Shown: positions 1 through 8,765, numbered from the stretch's first letter. The stretch: 64,000 nt of DNA from Roseiarcus sp963748545 (GCA_963748545.1 CAVVJO010000043.1:1-64000), one strand, 5' to 3'. A program made the numbers and translations. Notes: generated by a model not told the origin, from the letters alone.

Positions 1-5
1 TGTGG

Positions 6-81
6 GGCGCGCTCGCTGAGCGCGCCTCCGCGGTCCATAGTCGTCGCAAGACGGGCGTCCTTCCGAACCCTTGGACCGCGG
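6..81. repeat. Two inverted repeats in the leader before nifE
   Basis: Directly visible: a 9-bp perfect hairpin at 6-14/18-26 (GGCGCGCTC with loop GCT), followed by a 10-bp perfect inverted repeat with arms at 28-37 and 72-81 (CCGCGGTCCA / TGGACCGCGG). They lie between the unseen upstream gene and nifE. In nif operons the gene upstream is normally nifK, and intercistronic stem-loops that set mRNA stability or partial termination are known there; applying that here is inference. I see no -24/-12 promoter between position 1 and nifE, so nifE is probably read through from upstream. Confidence 0.6.
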
Positions 82-122
82 CTACAAGGATCGCGCGCCA
101 TCCTTTTTTCGGAGGCGCTTTC

Positions 123-1608
123 ATGTCGAGCCAAGCGCGCGTCCAGGCCCTTTTCCAGGAGCCCGCCTGCGACAAGAATCAGGCGAAGGACGCCAACGCA
201 CGCAAAAAGGGCTGCTCGAAACCGCTGACTCCGGGGGCCGCGGCGGGAGGCTGCGCCTTCGACGGCGCCAAGATCGTGCTCCAGCCGGTGACGGACGTCG
301 CCCATCTCATTCACGGGCCGCTCGCCTGCGAAGGCAATTCCTGGGACAATCGCGGCGCGGCCTCGTCCGGCCCGGGCCTGTGGCGGATGAGCTTCACCAC
401 CGACCTTACCGAACTCGACGTGGTGATGGGCCAGGGCGAGAAGAAGCTCTTCAAGGCCATCCGCGAGATCATTGAACAGCACAGCCCCCCGGCCGTCTTC
501 GTCTATTCGACCTGCGTGACCGCGCTGATCGGCGACGACCTCGACGCCGTCTGCTTTCGCGCGTCCGAGCGGTTCGGCACGCCGGTGGTGCCGGTTCACG
601 CCCCGGGCTTCGTCGGCTCGAAGAACCTCGGCAACAAGCTGGCCGGCGAAGCCCTGCTCGACCACGTCATCGGCTCGCACGAGCCCGACGACGTCGGTCC
701 GATGGACATCAATATCCTCGGCGAGTTCAACCTCTCCGGCGAGTTCTGGATGGTGAAGCCGCTCCTGGAAATGCTCGGCATGCGGGTGCGCGCCTGCGTT
801 CCCGGCGACGCGCGCTATCTCGACATCGCCGGCGCCCATACCGCCCGCGTCAACATGATGGTCTGCTCGACTGCGCTGATCAATCTCGCCCGCAAGATGG
901 AGGAGCGCTGGGGCATCCCCTATTTCGAGGGCTCGTTCTACGGCGTCTCCGACACCTCGGACGCACTCCGCCAGCTCGCCCGCCTGCTGGTTCAGGAGGG
1001 CGCCGAAAGAGATCTGATCGACCGCACGGAAATCCTGATCGCCGAAGAAGAGGCGCGGGCCTGGACGCGGCTCGAAGTCCTATCGGAAGCGGCTTTCGGG
1101 CAAGCGCGTGCTGCTCAACACCGGCGGCGTCAAGTCGTGGTCGGTGGTGGCGGCGCTGCAGGAGATCGGCATCGAGATCGTCGGCACGTCGACCAAGAAA
1201 TCGACCGACGAGGACAAGGAGCGCATCAAGGCGCTGCTCAAGGACGAGAAGCACGCCTTCGACGCCATGGCGCCGCGGGACCTCTACGCGATGCTCGCCG
1301 CCGGCAAGGCCGACATCATGCTGTCCGGCGGCCGGACCCAGTTCATCGCTTTGAAAGCCAAGACGCCCTGGCTCGACATCAATCAGGAGCGCCATCATCC
1401 CTACGCGGGCTATGACGGCATGGTGGAGCTGGTGCGCCAGATCGACCTCGCCATCCACAATCCGGTGTTCGCGGACGTGCGCGCGCCCGCGCCATGGGAT
1501 TTGCCCTCTCGGGCCGCAGTCGACGACCGCGACGACGGCGCGGAGTTCGTGGCGCATTCGCGCAAGAAGTTCGCCGCCACAATCGCCGACGACATGGGCG
1601 AGTGCTAG
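123..1608 (+). CDS. nifE: NifE, FeMo-cofactor scaffold subunit (frame broken at about 1079)
   Basis: NifE pairs with NifN (next gene) to form the scaffold on which the FeMo-cofactor precursor matures. Seen: an N-terminal Cys-containing stretch, then GCAFDGAKIVLQPVTDVAHL and HGPLACEGNSWD, the nitrogenase-component-1 fold typical of NifE, and later TGGVKSWSVVAALQ. The frame starting at ATG 123 is correct to about residue 319 (RLEV). The rest (YRKRLSGKRVLLNTGGVKSW to DDMGEC) lies in the +1 frame and ends at 1608. Removing one base of the CC at 1079-1080 joins them into a protein of about 494 residues, a normal NifE length. An RBS-like GGAGG precedes ATG 123. NifE is essential for Mo-nitrogenase, so a sequence error is more likely than a real lesion. 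Confidence 0.95.
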
Positions 1609-1653
1609 GGCATGCTGCAACTCGGCGCATCAATCCGCAAATCCCCCTTTCCA

Positions 1654-1679
1654 CCTTCTCCCCGCGTGCAGGGAGAAGG
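1654..1679. repeat. Palindromic intergenic repeat, copy 1 (nifE-nifN)
   Basis: An imperfect palindrome built on CCTTCTCCC (1654-1662) and GGGAGAAGG (1671-1679) fills the nifE-nifN gap. Related copies lie at 4594-4618 and 14214-14239. Similar CTTCTCCCCGC-type palindromes are common intergenic elements in Rhizobiales genomes; that assignment is from general knowledge. It could form an mRNA hairpin between the two cistrons. Confidence 0.6.
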
Positions 1680-1701
1680 GATTGACCGCCAGGAGCCCCT
1701 G

Positions 1702-3090
1702 ATGGCGACCATCATTCCCGTCTCCAAGGCCGCCAGCGTCAATCCGCTGAAGTCCTCGCAGCCGCTCGGCGCGGCTTTCGCCTATCTCGGCGTCGAGGGC
1801 GCCGTGCCGCTGTTCCACGGCTCGCAGGGCTGCACGTCCTTTGCGCTGGTCCTGTTCGTCCGCCATTTCAAGGAGACGATCCCGCTTCAGACGACGGCGA
1901 TGGATGAGGTGGCGACGATCCTCGGCGGCGCCGACCATCTCGAGGAGGCGATCCTCAATCTGAAGGCGCGCGCCAAGCCGAAGCTGATCGGCGTCGCCAC
2001 CACCGCGCTGGTCGAGACGCGCGGCGAGGATTTTCCCGGCGAACTCGCCGCCATCAAGGCGCGCCGGGTCGCCGAGCTCGACGGAACCGAACTCGCGCTC
2101 GCCCAGACGCCAGATTTCGACGGAGCGATCGAGGAGGGGTGGTCGAAGGCGGTCCTGGCGATGATCGAGTCGATCGCCGTCCGGGAGGTTCGCGCGCGCC
2201 GAAACGCGCGCCGGGTCAACATCTTGCCGGGGTCGCATCTGACCGTGGCCGATATCGAGCACATCCGCTCGATGGTCGAGGCCTTCGGCCTGGAGCCGGT
2301 GATCTTCCCCGATGTCTCCGGCGCGCTCGACGGCGCGGTGCCGGCGAGCTGGATTCCCACGACCTACGGCGGCACGACGATCGACGACATCCGCTCGCTC
2401 GGCGACGCCGCGCTCACTATCGCGATCGGCGAGCAGATGCGGGCGCCCGCCCAGCGCATCGAGGCGCTGACCGGCGTCGAATACGCGCTGTTCCGACAGC
2501 TCTATGGCCTCAAGGCGGTCGATCGTTTCGTCACCCTGCTGACAACGCTGTCGGGCCGCCCCGCGCCCGCGTCCATCCGCCGCCGCCGGGCGCAATTGCA
2601 GGATGCGCTGCTCGACGGCCATTTCCATTATTCCGGCAAGAAGATTGCGATCGCCGCCGAGCCGGATCTCCTCTTTGGACTTGCGACGTTCTTTGTCGGC
2701 ATGGGCGCCGAAATCCAGACTGCGGTCACCACGACCGGCCATTCCAAGATCCTTGAGCACATTCCGTGCGACAGCGTGAAGATCGGCGATCTCGGCGACT
2801 TCGAGACGATGGCGGAGGGCGCCGACCTTCTCGTCACCCATAGCCACGGGCGACAGGCCTCGGAGCGGCTCGGCGTCCCGCTGATGCGGGTCGGCTTCCC
2901 GATCTTCGATCGCCTCGGCAGCCAGCACAGACTGCGGGTCGGCTACCAGGGGGCGCGCGACCTGATCTTCGAAGCCGCCAACATCTTCGAAGGCGCCCGC
3001 CACGAGGCGACGCCCGAGTCCCTCAACCCGTTCCTTAACCGGGAGAACGCTCATGGCCGCGGTGCGGCGTCTGCAACTCGTCAACACTGA
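1702..3090 (+). CDS. nifN: NifN, FeMo-cofactor scaffold subunit
   Basis: The second subunit of the NifEN scaffold for FeMo-cofactor maturation, 462 residues, normal for the family. The N-terminus carries NPLKSSQPLGAAFAYLGVEG and HGSQGCTSFALVLFVRHFKE, the component-1-like core in which a conserved Cys (about residue 44) ligates the cluster. IGVATTALVETRGEDFPGE and LPGSHLTVADIEHIRSMVEA follow. I chose ATG 1702 because AGGAG lies 7 bases upstream. An in-frame ATG at 1612 would only add the residues encoded by the palindromic repeat. The end overlaps nifX by 38 bases, implying coupled translation. Confidence 0.96.
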   Translation: MATIIPVSKAASVNPLKSSQPLGAAFAYLGVEGAVPLFHGSQGCTSFALVLFVRHFKETIPLQTTAMDEVATILGGADHLEEAILNLKARAKPKLIGVATTALVETRGEDFPGELAAIKARRVAELDGTELALAQTPDFDGAIEEGWSKAVLAMIESIAVREVRARRNARRVNILPGSHLTVADIEHIRSMVEAFGLEPVIFPDVSGALDGAVPASWIPTTYGGTTIDDIRSLGDAALTIAIGEQMRAPAQRIEALTGVEYALFRQLYGLKAVDRFVTLLTTLSGRPAPASIRRRRAQLQDALLDGHFHYSGKKIAIAAEPDLLFGLATFFVGMGAEIQTAVTTTGHSKILEHIPCDSVKIGDLGDFETMAEGADLLVTHSHGRQASERLGVPLMRVGFPIFDRLGSQHRLRVGYQGARDLIFEAANIFEGARHEATPESLNPFLNRENAHGRGAASATRQH

Positions 3091-3550
3091 GGACGAAGCT
3101 CCAGCCCGAAGGCCGCCCGCGCCCGGAATCGTGCGCGTCGCGATCGCGACGCGCGACATGAGGGGCCTCAACGCGCATTTCGGCTCGGCGCCGAAGTTCG
3201 CCATCTACGACGTGTCCAAGGAAGGTTGGGATTTCGTCGAGGCGGTCGGCTTCGGCGACACCTCCGACGAAAGCGGCTCGCACAAGACCGACGGCGACGA
3301 CCGAATCGGCCCGAAAGTCGAGGCGCTCGCCGGTTGTCACCTCTTGTTTTGTCTCGCGATCGGCGGACCGGCCGCGGCCAAGATCGTCTCGGCGCACATT
3401 CATCCGATCAAGACGCCGCAGGCTGCGCCCATTCCCGAGGTGCTCGAGCGCACTCGGGCCATGCTCGCGGGCGCCCCGCCGCCGTGGCTGCGCAAGGTGC
3501 TCATGGCCGCCGGCGTCGGGCCGGCTAAACCCGATTTCGAAGAGGATTGA
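3053..3550 (+). CDS. nifX: NifX, FeMo-cofactor precursor carrier
   Basis: A small protein of the NifX/NifB-C-terminal/NafY superfamily that binds NifB-co or the VK cluster and shuttles it to NifEN. The 165 residues fit the family. Seen: VRVAIATRDMRGLNAHFGSA (about 25-44), the start of the dinitrogenase iron-molybdenum cofactor-binding fold, and CHLLFCLAIGGPAAAKIV (about 100-117). The start overlaps the nifN end, with GGGAG upstream of ATG 3053. The position directly behind nifEN and before the DUF269 gene matches the conserved nifENX-orf cluster. Confidence 0.94.
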   Translation: MAAVRRLQLVNTEDEAPARRPPAPGIVRVAIATRDMRGLNAHFGSAPKFAIYDVSKEGWDFVEAVGFGDTSDESGSHKTDGDDRIGPKVEALAGCHLLFCLAIGGPAAAKIVSAHIHPIKTPQAAPIPEVLERTRAMLAGAPPPWLRKVLMAAGVGPAKPDFEED

Positions 3551-3555
3551 CGCGC

Positions 3556-4017
3556 ATGACCGACACGATCGCCAAGCCGACCGGCCTCGACGCGCCCTTC
3601 GTGAAGACCCTCATCGGCGTGTGGCGGGCCGAGGACGCCTATGGCGTGTGGGAGAAGCTGCCCGACTCCAAGGTGATCGGAGAGTTCATCGTCACCAAGG
3701 AGCAGCGGCGCGAGATCCCGATCATCGGCGATCCCGATCCCGACATCATAAATCGCGTCGAGAAGTTCTACATCGCGGTCGGCCTCGATATCGAGCGCGT
3801 GACCGGCCGCATGGCCTCGCCGATGATGAAAATGTCGCACGAAGGATTCGGCCGGGTGATCCTCACCGCCGGCCGCCTGGTCGTGGTCTCCAAATCGTTG
3901 CGCGACGTGCACCGCTTCGGCTTCGACAGTTTCGAGAAGCTGGCCGAGGCCGGCGAAAAGCTGGTCGAGGAAGCCAGGACCTGGATCGAGGCCTATCCGG
4001 CGGTGGCCGATATCTGA
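3556..4017 (+). CDS. NifX-associated nitrogen fixation protein (DUF269)
   Basis: A 153-residue cytosolic protein with the DUF269 signature: FVKTLIGVWRAEDAYGVWE near the N-terminus and FYIAVGLDIERVTGRMASPM in the middle. The family is found almost only directly downstream of nifX in Mo-nitrogenase clusters; its biochemical role is not settled. A TTG at 3547 is in frame, but ATG 3556 has AGAGGA nine bases upstream and is preferred. It follows nifX by 5 bases, so it is co-transcribed. Confidence 0.92.
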   Translation: MTDTIAKPTGLDAPFVKTLIGVWRAEDAYGVWEKLPDSKVIGEFIVTKEQRREIPIIGDPDPDIINRVEKFYIAVGLDIERVTGRMASPMMKMSHEGFGRVILTAGRLVVVSKSLRDVHRFGFDSFEKLAEAGEKLVEEARTWIEAYPAVADI

Positions 4018-4046
4018 TCGTTATCCGAACGAAGGAGCTGTTGCCC

Positions 4047-4247
4047 ATGTCCGACGTTGACGCCCTCAAGGCCGACATCCGGAAGCTGTCCGCCAAGGCG
4101 ACGAACGCCAAGATGAACCTGCATGACCTCAGCGAGGAGTTGCCGGTCAATTGGACCTCCATTCCCGAGGTCGCCAAGGCGGCTCACGAAGCCTACGCGG
4201 CGCTGGAAGCGGCGCGCAAGACGCTTGCGCAACTGGAGGCGGCCTGA
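4047..4247 (+). CDS. Small nif-cluster helical protein (DUF683/CCE_0567 type)
   Basis: A 66-residue, strongly helical and charged protein (SDVDALKADIRKLSAKATNA near the start). It matches the small DUF683 family usually placed between the DUF269 gene and the nif ferredoxin. AAGGAG lies 9-14 bases before ATG 4047. The TGA stop shares its last base with the ATG of fdxB (TGATG), so the two genes are translationally coupled. Function is unknown; a helical-bundle partner for its neighbours is an inference from size and context. Confidence 0.85.
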   Translation: MSDVDALKADIRKLSAKATNAKMNLHDLSEELPVNWTSIPEVAKAAHEAYAALEAARKTLAQLEAA

Positions 4248-4561
4248 TGGCTTTCGAGACCCGCGACGGCTCCGCCTGGACGCCGGTTTACCTGACCGAG
4301 ATCAACGCCGCGACGTGCATCGGCTGCGGCCGCTGCTACAAAGTCTGCTCGCGCGACGTGATGCACCTGCATGGCGTCGATGAGGACGGGAAGATCCTCG
4401 GCGTCGTCACCGAGGACGACGAGGACGACTTCGACGGCGAGCTCAATCGCAAGATCATGCGGGTCGACAACGCTGGGGCCTGCATCGGCTGCGGCGCCTG
4501 CTCCCGCGTCTGCCCGAAGGATTGTCAGACCCATGTCGCCGCCGAGCTGATCGGCGCGTAG
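4247..4561 (+). CDS. fdxB: Nif-specific ferredoxin III, 2[4Fe-4S]
   Basis: A 104-residue ferredoxin with two classic motifs, CIGCGRCYKVC and CIGCGACSRVCPKDC, and an acidic linker (EDDEDDFDGE) between them. The arrangement is that of the FdxB/ferredoxin III family of nif clusters, which donates electrons during FeMo-cofactor synthesis or to nitrogenase. The ATG overlaps the stop of the DUF683 gene. All eight cluster cysteines are present. Confidence 0.95.
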   Translation: MAFETRDGSAWTPVYLTEINAATCIGCGRCYKVCSRDVMHLHGVDEDGKILGVVTEDDEDDFDGELNRKIMRVDNAGACIGCGACSRVCPKDCQTHVAAELIGA

Positions 4562-4593
4562 GATTTGCGACAGGCGCCGATCTTGCTCGAGTT

Positions 4594-4618
4594 CCCTCTC
4601 TCCGCTTGCGGGGAGAAG
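4594..4618. repeat. Palindromic intergenic repeat, copy 2 (fdxB-nifQ)
   Basis: CCCTCTCTCCGC / GCGGGGAGAAG forms an imperfect palindrome in the fdxB-nifQ gap, related to the elements at 1654 and 14214. The long gap with a hairpin may lower expression of nifQ relative to fdxB; that is inference. Confidence 0.55.
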
Positions 4619-4673
4619 ACGATAGCCGCAAAGCCGCCACGCCCTGGCGACGGACTGAAACGGAGGCCGAGCG

Positions 4674-5339
4674 ATGTTCGACGAGCGCTATGCCGCCTTG
4701 CGCGCCGCACAGACCCCGAAGACGGACGAGAACGCCGCCTTCGACGACCACATCTTCGCCTGCGTCCTTGCGATCGGACTGACCGAGGAGGCGGCGGGGG
4801 TCGCGACCCTGACCGACGCGCTCGAACTCACGGGAAACGAGCTTCAGCGGCTGTTGGCCGCCCGCTTTCCCGTCGGCGCGCTGCCGTTCCCGCTCTGGCG
4901 GGAAGGCGAGCCGGCGCTCGAGGACGAGGAGACGCTGCTGCGCGAACTCCTCGCGAGCGCCCGCATCCGCGACGACGAAGCGGCCCAATGGCTGATCGCG
5001 ATCATTGCGCGCCGGTCGATGCGCGACGACCATCTGTGGCAGGATCTCGGTCTCTTCAACCGCGCCGAGCTCGGCCGGCTGCTGGCGCGCCACTTCCCCG
5101 CGCTGCACGCCGGCAACGTCAACGCCATGCGCTGGAAGAAGTATTTCTACCGCCGCATCTGCGACCTCGAAGGCTTCAGCCTGTGCGCCGCGCCGCACTG
5201 CTCGGTCTGCAAGGACTTCTCCTCCTGTTTCGGCGACGAGGACGGCATCAGCCGCCTCGCCCAGATGAGCCAGGCGCTGAGCCGCGGCTTGAGAGGCCGA
5301 TCCGAACGGCGTCGGGGCCCGGACCGCCGTCCTCGCTAA
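4674..5339 (+). CDS. nifQ: NifQ, molybdenum donor for FeMo-cofactor
   Basis: NifQ carries a Mo-Fe-S cluster that delivers molybdenum to NifEN/NifH. The 221-residue product ends with the diagnostic C-x4-C-x2-C-x5-C motif, CAAPHCSVCKDFSSC (about residues 171-185), preceded by MRWKKYFYRRICDLEGF, also typical. An Arg-rich tail follows. GAGG-like bases precede ATG 4674. It closes the nifE-to-nifQ unit; a new promoter follows before iscA. Confidence 0.95.
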   Translation: MFDERYAALRAAQTPKTDENAAFDDHIFACVLAIGLTEEAAGVATLTDALELTGNELQRLLAARFPVGALPFPLWREGEPALEDEETLLRELLASARIRDDEAAQWLIAIIARRSMRDDHLWQDLGLFNRAELGRLLARHFPALHAGNVNAMRWKKYFYRRICDLEGFSLCAAPHCSVCKDFSSCFGDEDGISRLAQMSQALSRGLRGRSERRRGPDRRPR

Positions 5340-5514
5340 GCCTTTGATATCCTTGGAAGCCTCGTCGAAGAACCGGCCTCGTCAGGTCGTAAACCATTGA
5401 TCCGTTTAGGGTTCCGGCCGAAAACCGCGCTCGCGGCGACTGGCTCGCCGCGGCGGCGGGGAGGCCCGCCTTTGTCGGAGATCGCGCTGCGACACAGTGT
5501 CCGTGGCCGGCGAT

Positions 5515-5530
5515 TGTCGCCTTTGCGACA
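5515..5530 (+). promoter_or_regulatory. NifA upstream activator site
   Basis: TGT-CGCCTTTGCG-ACA is an exact TGT-N10-ACA site. Its centre lies about 80 bases upstream of the start expected from the -24/-12 promoter at 5577, the usual NifA enhancer distance. The motif definition is established knowledge; activity is inferred. Confidence 0.88.
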
Positions 5531-5576
5531 GCCCGCACGCGGCGCGAAACAAGCATGAACGCAAGACTTTAGCGCG

Positions 5577-5592
5577 TGGCACGCGGCGTGCA
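5577..5592 (+). promoter_or_regulatory. Sigma-54 (-24/-12) promoter of iscA-nifUSVW
   Basis: TGGCAC-N5-GTGCA, with GG and GC separated by the canonical spacing (GG at 5578-5579, GC at 5590-5591). It lies 37 bases before the iscA ATG and downstream of a perfect NifA site. Confidence 0.9.
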
Positions 5593-5628
5593 TGAAGGGG
5601 TGCGTCAGCGCCCTTCCGGAGGTTTCCC

Positions 5629-5970
5629 ATGATCCAACTGACCGACAACGCCGTCGCCGCGATCAAGACGGCGCTCTCGCGCGCCTCTGACAACGCCGCC
5701 GAGGGCGCCCGCTCCGCCGAGGGGCTGCGCATCATGGTCCAGACCGGCGGCTGCGCCGGCTTCAAGTACATGATGGGACTCGAGGCCGAGACCCGCGACG
5801 GCGACGAGGTGGTTTGGCAGGACGGCGTCACCCTGTTCATCGACAGCGAGTCGCGGCCGCACCTCGCAGGGATGACCGTCGATTTCGTGTCCGGGCTCGA
5901 AAGCTCGGGCTTCGTGTTCGACAACCCCAACGCGGCGTCCAAATGCTCCTGCGGCAAGTCCTTCTCGTGA
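5629..5970 (+). CDS. Nif-linked IscA/HesB Fe-S carrier
   Basis: An A-type iron-sulfur carrier, 113 residues. It has the three cluster cysteines in family spacing: GGCAGFKYMM (Cys about 42) and the C-terminal CSCGKSF. In nif clusters this HesB-like protein (IscA-nif) passes Fe-S clusters assembled by NifU/NifS to nitrogenase components. It is the first gene behind the NifA/sigma-54 promoter, with GGAGG 8 bases before the ATG. Confidence 0.94.
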   Translation: MIQLTDNAVAAIKTALSRASDNAAEGARSAEGLRIMVQTGGCAGFKYMMGLEAETRDGDEVVWQDGVTLFIDSESRPHLAGMTVDFVSGLESSGFVFDNPNAASKCSCGKSFS

Positions 5971-5994
5971 CGCCCGACCGAGGGGAGGCGAACC

Positions 5995-6384
5995 ATGTTT
6001 GACGATGCAGTGAGCGAGCAGCCGATCTTCGAAGGCGAGCCCGCCTCCCCCCGCCCGGAGCGCGTGCGTCTGATCGACATGCAGCGCCGGCCGTCGGTTG
6101 CGAGAGCGCCGCAGCCCGCCGGACCGGCTTGCGCCCCGCGTCCGGGCCGCAATCTCGACAAGCCCGAGCATATCGCGGCGATCGAGGCGGCGCTCGCCGA
6201 GCTCCGCCCGCGCCTCAAAGCCGACGGCGGCGATTGCCAGTTCGTCGGAGTCGAAGGCGACCTCATCCGGGTCCGAATGACCGGCGCCTGCGCCGGATGC
6301 CAGCTCGCCTCGATGACAGTCCTCGGCGTGCGCATGAAGCTCATCGAAAGGCTCGGCTTCCCGGTCAAGGTCGTTCCCATCTGA
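5995..6384 (+). CDS. nifU: Short NifU: C-terminal Nfu domain only
   Basis: The product has 129 residues, whereas classical NifU has about 300. It lacks the N-terminal IscU-like domain and the central [2Fe-2S] domain. What remains is a Pro/Arg-rich leader of about 50 residues and an Nfu domain (HIAAIEAALAELRPRLKADG with ACAGCQLAS, the CxxC that holds a [4Fe-4S] cluster). It probably acts as a cluster carrier for nitrogenase proteins with NifS downstream. Short nif-linked NifU proteins are known in some purple bacteria. The reading frame is open throughout, so the shortness is not a frameshift product. Confidence 0.9.
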   Translation: MFDDAVSEQPIFEGEPASPRPERVRLIDMQRRPSVARAPQPAGPACAPRPGRNLDKPEHIAAIEAALAELRPRLKADGGDCQFVGVEGDLIRVRMTGACAGCQLASMTVLGVRMKLIERLGFPVKVVPI

Positions 6385-6394
6385 GGCAAAGCCG

Positions 6395-7594
6395 ATGAAG
6401 CCGGTCTATCTGGACAACAACGCGACGACGCGCGTTGATCCCGAAGTGGTCACGGCCATGCTGCCGTTTCTCACCGAGCACTTCGGCAACCCCTCGTCGG
6501 CGCACGGCTTCGGCTCGCCAAGCCGACAGGGAATGAAGACCGCCCGCGATCAGGTCGCAGCGCTCGTCGGCGCCGGCTTCCCCGACGAAATCCTGTTCAC
6601 CTCCGGCGGTACGGAGAGCGACAACACGGCGATTCACGCCGGACTGGCTGCGAACCGCGACCGCGACGAAGTGGTCGTCTCCGCGGTCGAACACCCCGCC
6701 GTGCTCGCGCTCGTGAGGCGCCTCGAGGCCGAGGGCCGGATCAGGGCGCACGTCATCCCGGTCCTGACCTGCGGCAGTCTCGATCGCGAGCGCTACCAGG
6801 CCGCGCTGTCGCCGCGCACCGCGCTCGTCTCGATCATGTGGGCGAACAACGAAACCGGGGTCGTCTTTCCGGTCGAGGCGCTGGCCGAAGCAGCCAAGGC
6901 GGTCGGCGCGGTCTTTCACACCGACGCCGTTCAGGCGGCCGGGCGTGAGCCAATCCAACTCAAGCGCAGCGCAATCGATCTGCTGTCGCTCTCGTCACAC
7001 AAGCTGCATGGGCCCAAGGGCGTCGGCGCCCTCTACGTGCGCCGCGGCCTCAAGCTCGAGCCGCTGATCACCGGCGGCAGGCAGGAGCGCGCCCGTCGCG
7101 GCGGCACCGAGAACGTCCCGGGCGTCGTCGGCTTCGGCAAGGCGGCCGAGATCGCCGGACCGCGCCTGCGAGGCGACGCGGCGCGAATGCGCGCCCTACG
7201 CGACCGGCTCGAGAGCGGCCTCGTCGGCCGGACGCCTCACGTGGAGGCGCTCGGCGCGAGCGCCGAGCGTTTGCCGAACACCAGCGCCATGGTCTGCGCG
7301 GGCGTCGAGGCGGAGGCGGTCGCCACGATGCTCGCCCGCGAAGGCGTCGCAGTCTCGACCGGGGCCGCCTGCGCGGCCGGCTCGCACGCGTCCTCGCACG
7401 TCCTGAAAGCGATGAACGCTCCCATGGCGGCGGAGTTGGGCGCGGTTCGGTTTTCCCTGTCGCGCGAGACCGACGACGACGATATCGACCGCGCGCTGAC
7501 CGCCACGCTCGGGGTCTTGTTAAATCTGCGCAATTCGTCGCCGCGTGCGGCTGAGCGAGAAACGTTCCGGCAGCGCGAGTCCGCCGATGTGTGA
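6395..7594 (+). CDS. nifS: NifS cysteine desulfurase
   Basis: A PLP-dependent cysteine desulfurase supplying sulfur for nitrogenase Fe-S clusters, 399 residues. Seen: YLDNNATTRVDPEV at the N-terminus, TSGGTESDNTAIH (PLP phosphate site), SSHKLHGPKGVGALYV with the Schiff-base lysine (about 206), and STGAACAAGSHASSHVL with the active-site cysteine loop near residue 327. Its end overlaps nifV by 8 bases. Confidence 0.97.
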   Translation: MKPVYLDNNATTRVDPEVVTAMLPFLTEHFGNPSSAHGFGSPSRQGMKTARDQVAALVGAGFPDEILFTSGGTESDNTAIHAGLAANRDRDEVVVSAVEHPAVLALVRRLEAEGRIRAHVIPVLTCGSLDRERYQAALSPRTALVSIMWANNETGVVFPVEALAEAAKAVGAVFHTDAVQAAGREPIQLKRSAIDLLSLSSHKLHGPKGVGALYVRRGLKLEPLITGGRQERARRGGTENVPGVVGFGKAAEIAGPRLRGDAARMRALRDRLESGLVGRTPHVEALGASAERLPNTSAMVCAGVEAEAVATMLAREGVAVSTGAACAAGSHASSHVLKAMNAPMAAELGAVRFSLSRETDDDDIDRALTATLGVLLNLRNSSPRAAERETFRQRESADV

Positions 7595-8765
7595 GGCGCC
7601 CCTTCAAGCGCACGGCCGGCGTGTCTGGCTCAATGATACGACGCTGCGCGACGGCGAACAAACGCCCGGGGTCGCTTTCACGCCTATGGAGAAAATTTCG
7701 ATCGCGAGGGCGCTCGCCGGGGCCGGCGTGCCCGAACTCGAAGCCGGAACGCCGGCGATGGGCGACGAAGAGATCGAGACGCTGCGAGCGATCGTCAAGC
7801 TCGACCTCGGCGTCCGCGTGCTGGCGTGGTGCCGGATGGGCAAGGCCGACATTGACGCGGCCCGTCGCGCAGGCGTCGGCGCTGTCAACCTCTCGATCCC
7901 GGCTTCCGACCGCCTGCTCAGCGTGAAGCTGGGTCTCGACCGGGCTGAGGCGCTCGAGCGGATCCGTCGCTACGTGCCGATGGCCCTCGACGCCGGCTTC
8001 GAGGTGGCGGTCGGCGCCGAGGACGCCTCACGCGCCGATCCTGATCATCTCGAACAACTCGCCGAAACGGTCGCGGAGTCTGGCGCCTTTCGGCTGCGGC
8101 TCGCCGACACGGTCGGCGCCCTCGATCCGTTCCGGACCCATGAGATGGTCGCGCCGATCGTCCGCGCCTCGAGCTTGGCGATCGAATTCCATGGCCACGA
8201 CGACTATGGGCTCGCGACCGCCAACACGCTCGCGGCAGTCCGAGCGGGCGCGACCCACGCCTCCGTAACCGTCGGAGGCCTGGGCGAGCGCGCCGGCAAC
8301 GCCTGTCTTGCGGAAGTGGCGGCGGCACTGGAGGGCTTGCATGGATTGGCGACCGGGCTTGACCTCACGCGGCTCACGCGCCTTGCCGAGACGGTCGCGC
8401 GCGCGTCCGGCCGCGCCGTTCCCGAAGGCAAAGCGATCGTTGGGCGGGACGTGTTCGCCCATGAGTCCGGCATTCACGTCGCGGGCCTTCTTGCCGATCC
8501 GGACACCTACCGGGGCGCTGACCCTTTGTTGTTCGGGCGGCGGCATCGAATCGTGATCGGCAAGCACTCGGGAGCAAAGGCGCTCGCCCACGCGCTTGGC
8601 GAATGCGGCGTCGAGCTTGCTCCTTCAGTAGCCGTGCGGCTCATTCGGCTCGTGCGGCGAAAGGCGACGCGCATGAAACGCGGGTTGTCGATCGACGAGA
8701 TCCTCCGCCTCCATGACGAAGCGCGCTCTGCGGTCATGGCCGACGGCCTGCATCAGGTCCTGTGA
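7587..8765 (+). CDS. nifV: NifV homocitrate synthase
   Basis: Condenses acetyl-CoA with 2-oxoglutarate to homocitrate, the organic ligand of FeMo-cofactor. The 392 residues show LNDTTLRDGEQTPGVAF (about 13-29, catalytic Arg and metal Asp), the metal-binding HGHDDYGLATAN and the C-terminal GRDVFAHESGIHVAGLL of the LeuA/HCS family. I prefer ATG 7587, which overlaps the nifS stop, over the upstream in-frame start at 7545, because the conserved domain begins soon after. Confidence 0.95.
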   Translation: MCEAPLQAHGRRVWLNDTTLRDGEQTPGVAFTPMEKISIARALAGAGVPELEAGTPAMGDEEIETLRAIVKLDLGVRVLAWCRMGKADIDAARRAGVGAVNLSIPASDRLLSVKLGLDRAEALERIRRYVPMALDAGFEVAVGAEDASRADPDHLEQLAETVAESGAFRLRLADTVGALDPFRTHEMVAPIVRASSLAIEFHGHDDYGLATANTLAAVRAGATHASVTVGGLGERAGNACLAEVAAALEGLHGLATGLDLTRLTRLAETVARASGRAVPEGKAIVGRDVFAHESGIHVAGLLADPDTYRGADPLLFGRRHRIVIGKHSGAKALAHALGECGVELAPSVAVRLIRLVRRKATRMKRGLSIDEILRLHDEARSAVMADGLHQVL

